Source: Heterocephalus glaber (Eukaryota; Chordata; Mammalia; Rodentia; Bathyergidae). From it: a DNA stretch of 64,000 nucleotides. The DNA lies in assembly GCF_000247695.1 (NCBI RefSeq), contig NW_004624843.1, forward strand, positions 5,968,977 through 6,032,976, read 5' to 3'. The notes under the pieces were generated by a model. The model made no database searches. It was not told the DNA's origin and was given only the letters and a program-made list of their open reading frames with translations. Every line of letters starts with the position of its first letter. The first letter of the stretch is position 1. The translations under genes were made by a program, and so were the position numbers. Shown one piece after another: positions 61,513-64,000 of the stretch.

Positions 61513-61587
61513 CTGAAAGATACAGGAATACTGAAAAAATAATTGTACAGAGGTTTATAAACACATCACCAACTCAAACATATACTG

Positions 61588-61679
61588 AGGGGTGATTTAA
61601 CTCAGTGGTTCTGCTGCCTGCCTCGAAAGCTTAAAGACCCGAGTTTGATCCCCGGTACCAAAAAAACAAAACAAAAGAA
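61588..61679 (+). mobile_element. ID-like SINE close to an acceptor
   Basis: GGGGTGATTTAACTCAGTGG to TTTGATCCCCGGTACC, (AAAAC)n-type tail; AAACATATACTG duplication. Confidence 0.9.
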
Positions 61680-62052
61680 AACATATACTGGGGATAATCA
61701 ATAGATTTTTCCTAAAACACTGTAGGCATGAAAATGTAGGTGTCTTGACTAGCTACTGGTGAAATTTTTAACACTCAATTATCCTTTCTAAATCAAGCTA
61801 TAACTCAGCTTAAAATATATTAGGAAAACACTAGGAGAAATTTATGAGTTTAGTGTAGATGTAATAAGACCTATTTTCTCAAGAAGTAAACTGCAATAAA
61901 ATACATCCTTGAATTTAAATACACACAGTTTTTAGGACTGTTTTCGTCTTTAGAAGTATAACAGCAAAGTCAAGGTTGAATTTTCTAATGTAAACTCCAT
62001 TCGTTTTTCTTTGGCTAAGGTTGGCTTAAGACATACCAAAGAAGTTATAAGA

Positions 62053-62135
62053 GGGCTGAGGATGTAGCTCAGTGGCACTGCACCTGCCTGACAAGCTCAA
62101 GGTCCTGAGTTCGATTTCCCATACCAAAAAAAAAA
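62053..62135 (+). mobile_element. ID-like SINE, intermediate subtype
   Basis: GGGCTGAGGATGTAGCTCAG, CCTGCCTGACAAGCTCAAGG, GTTCGATTTCCCATACC: mixed features of the old and young types. Confidence 0.85.
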
Positions 62136-62145
62136 TCATGTTTGG

Positions 62146-62234
62146 ACTGGGCATTTAGCTCAGTGGTGCTACACTTGCTTCGAAAGCACAAGGTCCTAAA
62201 TTCAATCTCTAGGGGGTGGGGGTGGGGGTGGGGA
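62146..62234 (+). mobile_element. ID-like SINE with G-rich 3' expansion
   Basis: GGACTGGGCATTTAGCTCAG, TTCGAAAGCACAAGGTCC, TTCAATCTCTA then four G-runs at 62211-62234 in place of the usual CCCGGTACC and A-tail. Confidence 0.88.
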
Positions 62235-62476
62235 AGAAGTTATAAGAAAAAAATTATTTTGAGCTAGGATAAACAGGTATTTCTATCAAAACAGAATGGC
62301 ATTTCACAAAAAGGAAGTCTACTAATTCTACCTAACTACATTGAATTCCACTATATTTCTTTTTTTTTTTAATTCCACTATATTTCTATTAATACATGCT
62401 ATCATAATTTGGCATGTTTAAGTAACATTTATGGCCCTGTGTATGCATGCAACAGCATTGTTTTAAGAGATTATGG

Positions 62477-62575
62477 AGGGGCCAGGGATATAGCTCAGTG
62501 GTGCGGTGCCTGCCTGGAAAGTGCAAGGTCCTGAGTTTGATCCCTGGTACCAGAAAAAAACAAAACAAAACAAAA
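62477..62575 (+). mobile_element. ID-like SINE
   Basis: GGGGCCAGGGATATAGCTCA to TTTGATCCCTGGTACC, (AAAAC)n tail; AGATTATGGAG duplication. Confidence 0.9.
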
Positions 62576-62823
62576 TACCAAAAAACCCTCATATTGCTAA
62601 CCTTAAAAAAAAAGATTATGGAGACTGGCAAACAATTAGTTCATGGTAAACATCTTAATATTTATAATAATGTGTGAAAAGTTAATGTCTGTAACTTACA
62701 ATATGCTTTATGTACACTGTATTTTGCGATTTGTGAATTACATTAGGGCTAAGTCCATCATACAGTAATTCAAAGATACATAGGACATCTTAATTGTTTT
62801 CAGACTAGACTAACCAAGAAAGA

Positions 62824-63014
62824 TTTTTTTCATGTTATTGGCGACTGAACGTAGGGCCTTCACACTGAGCTATATGTCCCTCAGTCCCCCCTTCCTGTTT
62901 TAGAGACAAGGTCTCACTAAGTTGCTAAATTGCTCAGACTGCATTGGAACTTTCAATCCTCCTGCTTTAGCTTTCAGAGTGCTGGGATTACAGGTGTGAA
63001 CCGCTACATCTGGT
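62824..63014 (-). mobile_element. B1-dID dimeric SINE
   Basis: Shortened ID half (TTGGCGACTGAACGTAGGGC), linker, B1 half (TTTTAGAGACAAGGTCTCAC to GTGCTGGGATTACAGGTGTG); ACCAAGAAAG duplication. Confidence 0.9.
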
Positions 63015-63088
63015 TGACCAAGAAAGTCTCTATTAGCACAGATAAGGGCTAACTGTTTTTTTTTAAAATCTAACTCTTGAGAAACAGA

Positions 63089-63166
63089 TGGTCGGGGGAA
63101 TGGCTCAGTGGATACTGCTTGTCTAGCATGTATGAGCCCTGGGTTCGCTCCTGAACACCACCAGGA
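63089..63166 (+). mobile_element. ID SINE, older subtype
   Basis: GGTCGGGGGAATGGCTCAGT, GTCTAGCATGTATGAGCCCT, GGGTTCGCTCCTGAACAC. Confidence 0.75.
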
Positions 63167-63200
63167 AAGTGAAAATAAAAAAGAGACTAAATACATGTGT

Positions 63201-63230
<30 letters not shown>
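63201..63230. repeat. (CA)n microsatellite
   Basis: About 15 CA units with one CG interruption, 35 bp past an ID tail. Confidence 0.95.
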
Positions 63231-63231
<1 letters not shown>

Positions 63232-63753
63232 TTTTTTATATTTCCAAGAGCAACAAACCCTAAAGAAAATGGCATTAAATTTTTCATTCATATAGTCAAA
63301 TAGAGAAATGCTCTACAACTCTTGTCATAACAAAAGATTTTTCTTAAAGGGTTCAGTGATGAAATCATTAGTTATATAAGATGTATAGAGTGAACAGTGA
63401 TCATTGTACTTACAAAAATCCAATTTCTAATTTCCAATGAGATTAAACAGGCAATCTCTATTATTACAAAGAATTGAAGGTCATAAAAATTAAAACAGTA
63501 ATTAAAAATTTAAAATAGTAATTTTATAGGTACTAGTTTATATATAGTATATAAACATAAGCACAAACAATACACTTAATAAGCGAAATCCAATATTTAA
63601 CCACAGAGGTTTATCAGCTTAAACATTACTCAATGTTCTATTTTTATTACCTCCCTAATTTTCTTTACAATATTCAAACCATGACACTGACTTCTTTCAC
63701 AAGGCCAGTCTTCTACTTGTAAGTATCTCCAAAACCATTACCCAAATATCAGA

Positions 63754-64000
63754 TGTTTACAGCTTGTGTCTAGATGTCCCTCCCAAAGCCTCATGCAGTC
63801 CTAGGTGGGGGTTTTAGGAGATGGCTGGCCATAAGGGCAGGCAGCCTGGATAAAATATATAGGACAGAAAGACAGCTGCCATTGTTGCTGGTCACTTTCT
63901 GGGTGCCTTGCTGATTTCTGGCCACCATGAGCTGTTTCTCCTCTACAGTGCCCTCTGCCATGCCACCCTGCCTTGGAGCCCACCAATTATGAACTCTACA
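63754..64000 (+). mobile_element. MaLR-type LTR, cut by window edge
   Basis: TGTTTACAGCTTGTGTCTAG, CCTCCCAAAGCCTCATGCAG, CCTTGGAGCCCACCAATTAT; same family layout as the LTRs at 15.4, 30.6 and 49.6 kb. The right end is outside the window. Confidence 0.65.

Noticed and set aside
3461..62575. tRNA-like sequences with clear A- and B-boxes (TAGCTCAGTGG, GTTCGATCC)
   Set aside because: They repeat dozens of times with A-tails and target duplications, lack a consistent cloverleaf acceptor stem, and are SINEs, not tRNA genes.
1..64000. Bacterial-type features (operons, CRISPR, ribosome-binding sites, origins)
   Set aside because: The sequence is spliced mammalian DNA; none applies, and no regularly spaced repeats were seen.

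Overview
The window is mammalian nuclear DNA, almost certainly from a rodent outside the mouse/rat group. It carries dozens of tRNA-derived ID-like SINEs of one distinctive young subfamily (head resembling tRNA-Ala, 3' end GATCCCCGGTACC plus A-tail), monomeric 7SL-derived B1 elements, and dimeric B1+ID (B1-dID-type) SINEs. As I recall the literature, that combination occurs in squirrel-, dormouse- and beaver-related rodents. A castorimorph (beaver / kangaroo-rat side) is my best guess, and it is inference only. A 133-base run of N marks an assembly gap.

One gene explains the window. USP40 (ubiquitin-specific peptidase 40) runs on the minus strand from beyond the right edge to beyond the left edge. 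Twenty-two consecutive coding exons (61512 down to 572) join with compatible phases and canonical GT/AG borders into one open frame of 857 complete codons. It starts in the finger part of the USP catalytic domain, passes the catalytic-His region, and ends in the C-terminal region. The first exons (with the catalytic Cys) and the last exons lie outside the window. I see no second functional gene.

The introns are packed with mobile elements. 0-4.5 kb: last exons and SINEs. 4.5-17 kb: small exons, many ID-like SINEs and old LINE remnants. 17-29 kb: long introns with antisense and sense L1, including a tandem L1 3'-end with polypurine tracts. 29-32 kb: a class II LTR and a MaLR-type LTR. 33.3-35.0 kb: a full-length processed MORF4L1 pseudogene (plus strand) that landed inside an older B1-dID SINE. 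41.06-46.76 kb: a degraded class I endogenous retrovirus (plus strand) with paired LTRs and gag and pol remnants. 47-64 kb: L1/HAL1-type remnants, SINEs, a 76-bp hAT-type MITE (sister of one at 28.5 kb), a Tc1/mariner-type MITE and the most upstream exons.

I did not find a new biological system. The points most worth a second look are the matched pair of 76-bp MITEs with 8-bp target duplications, the retrocopy nested in a dimeric SINE, an unidentified coding-like stretch inside the retroviral interval, paired perfect hairpins at 12.5 kb, several unusual SINE insertion structures, and G-rich expansions inside two SINE copies.
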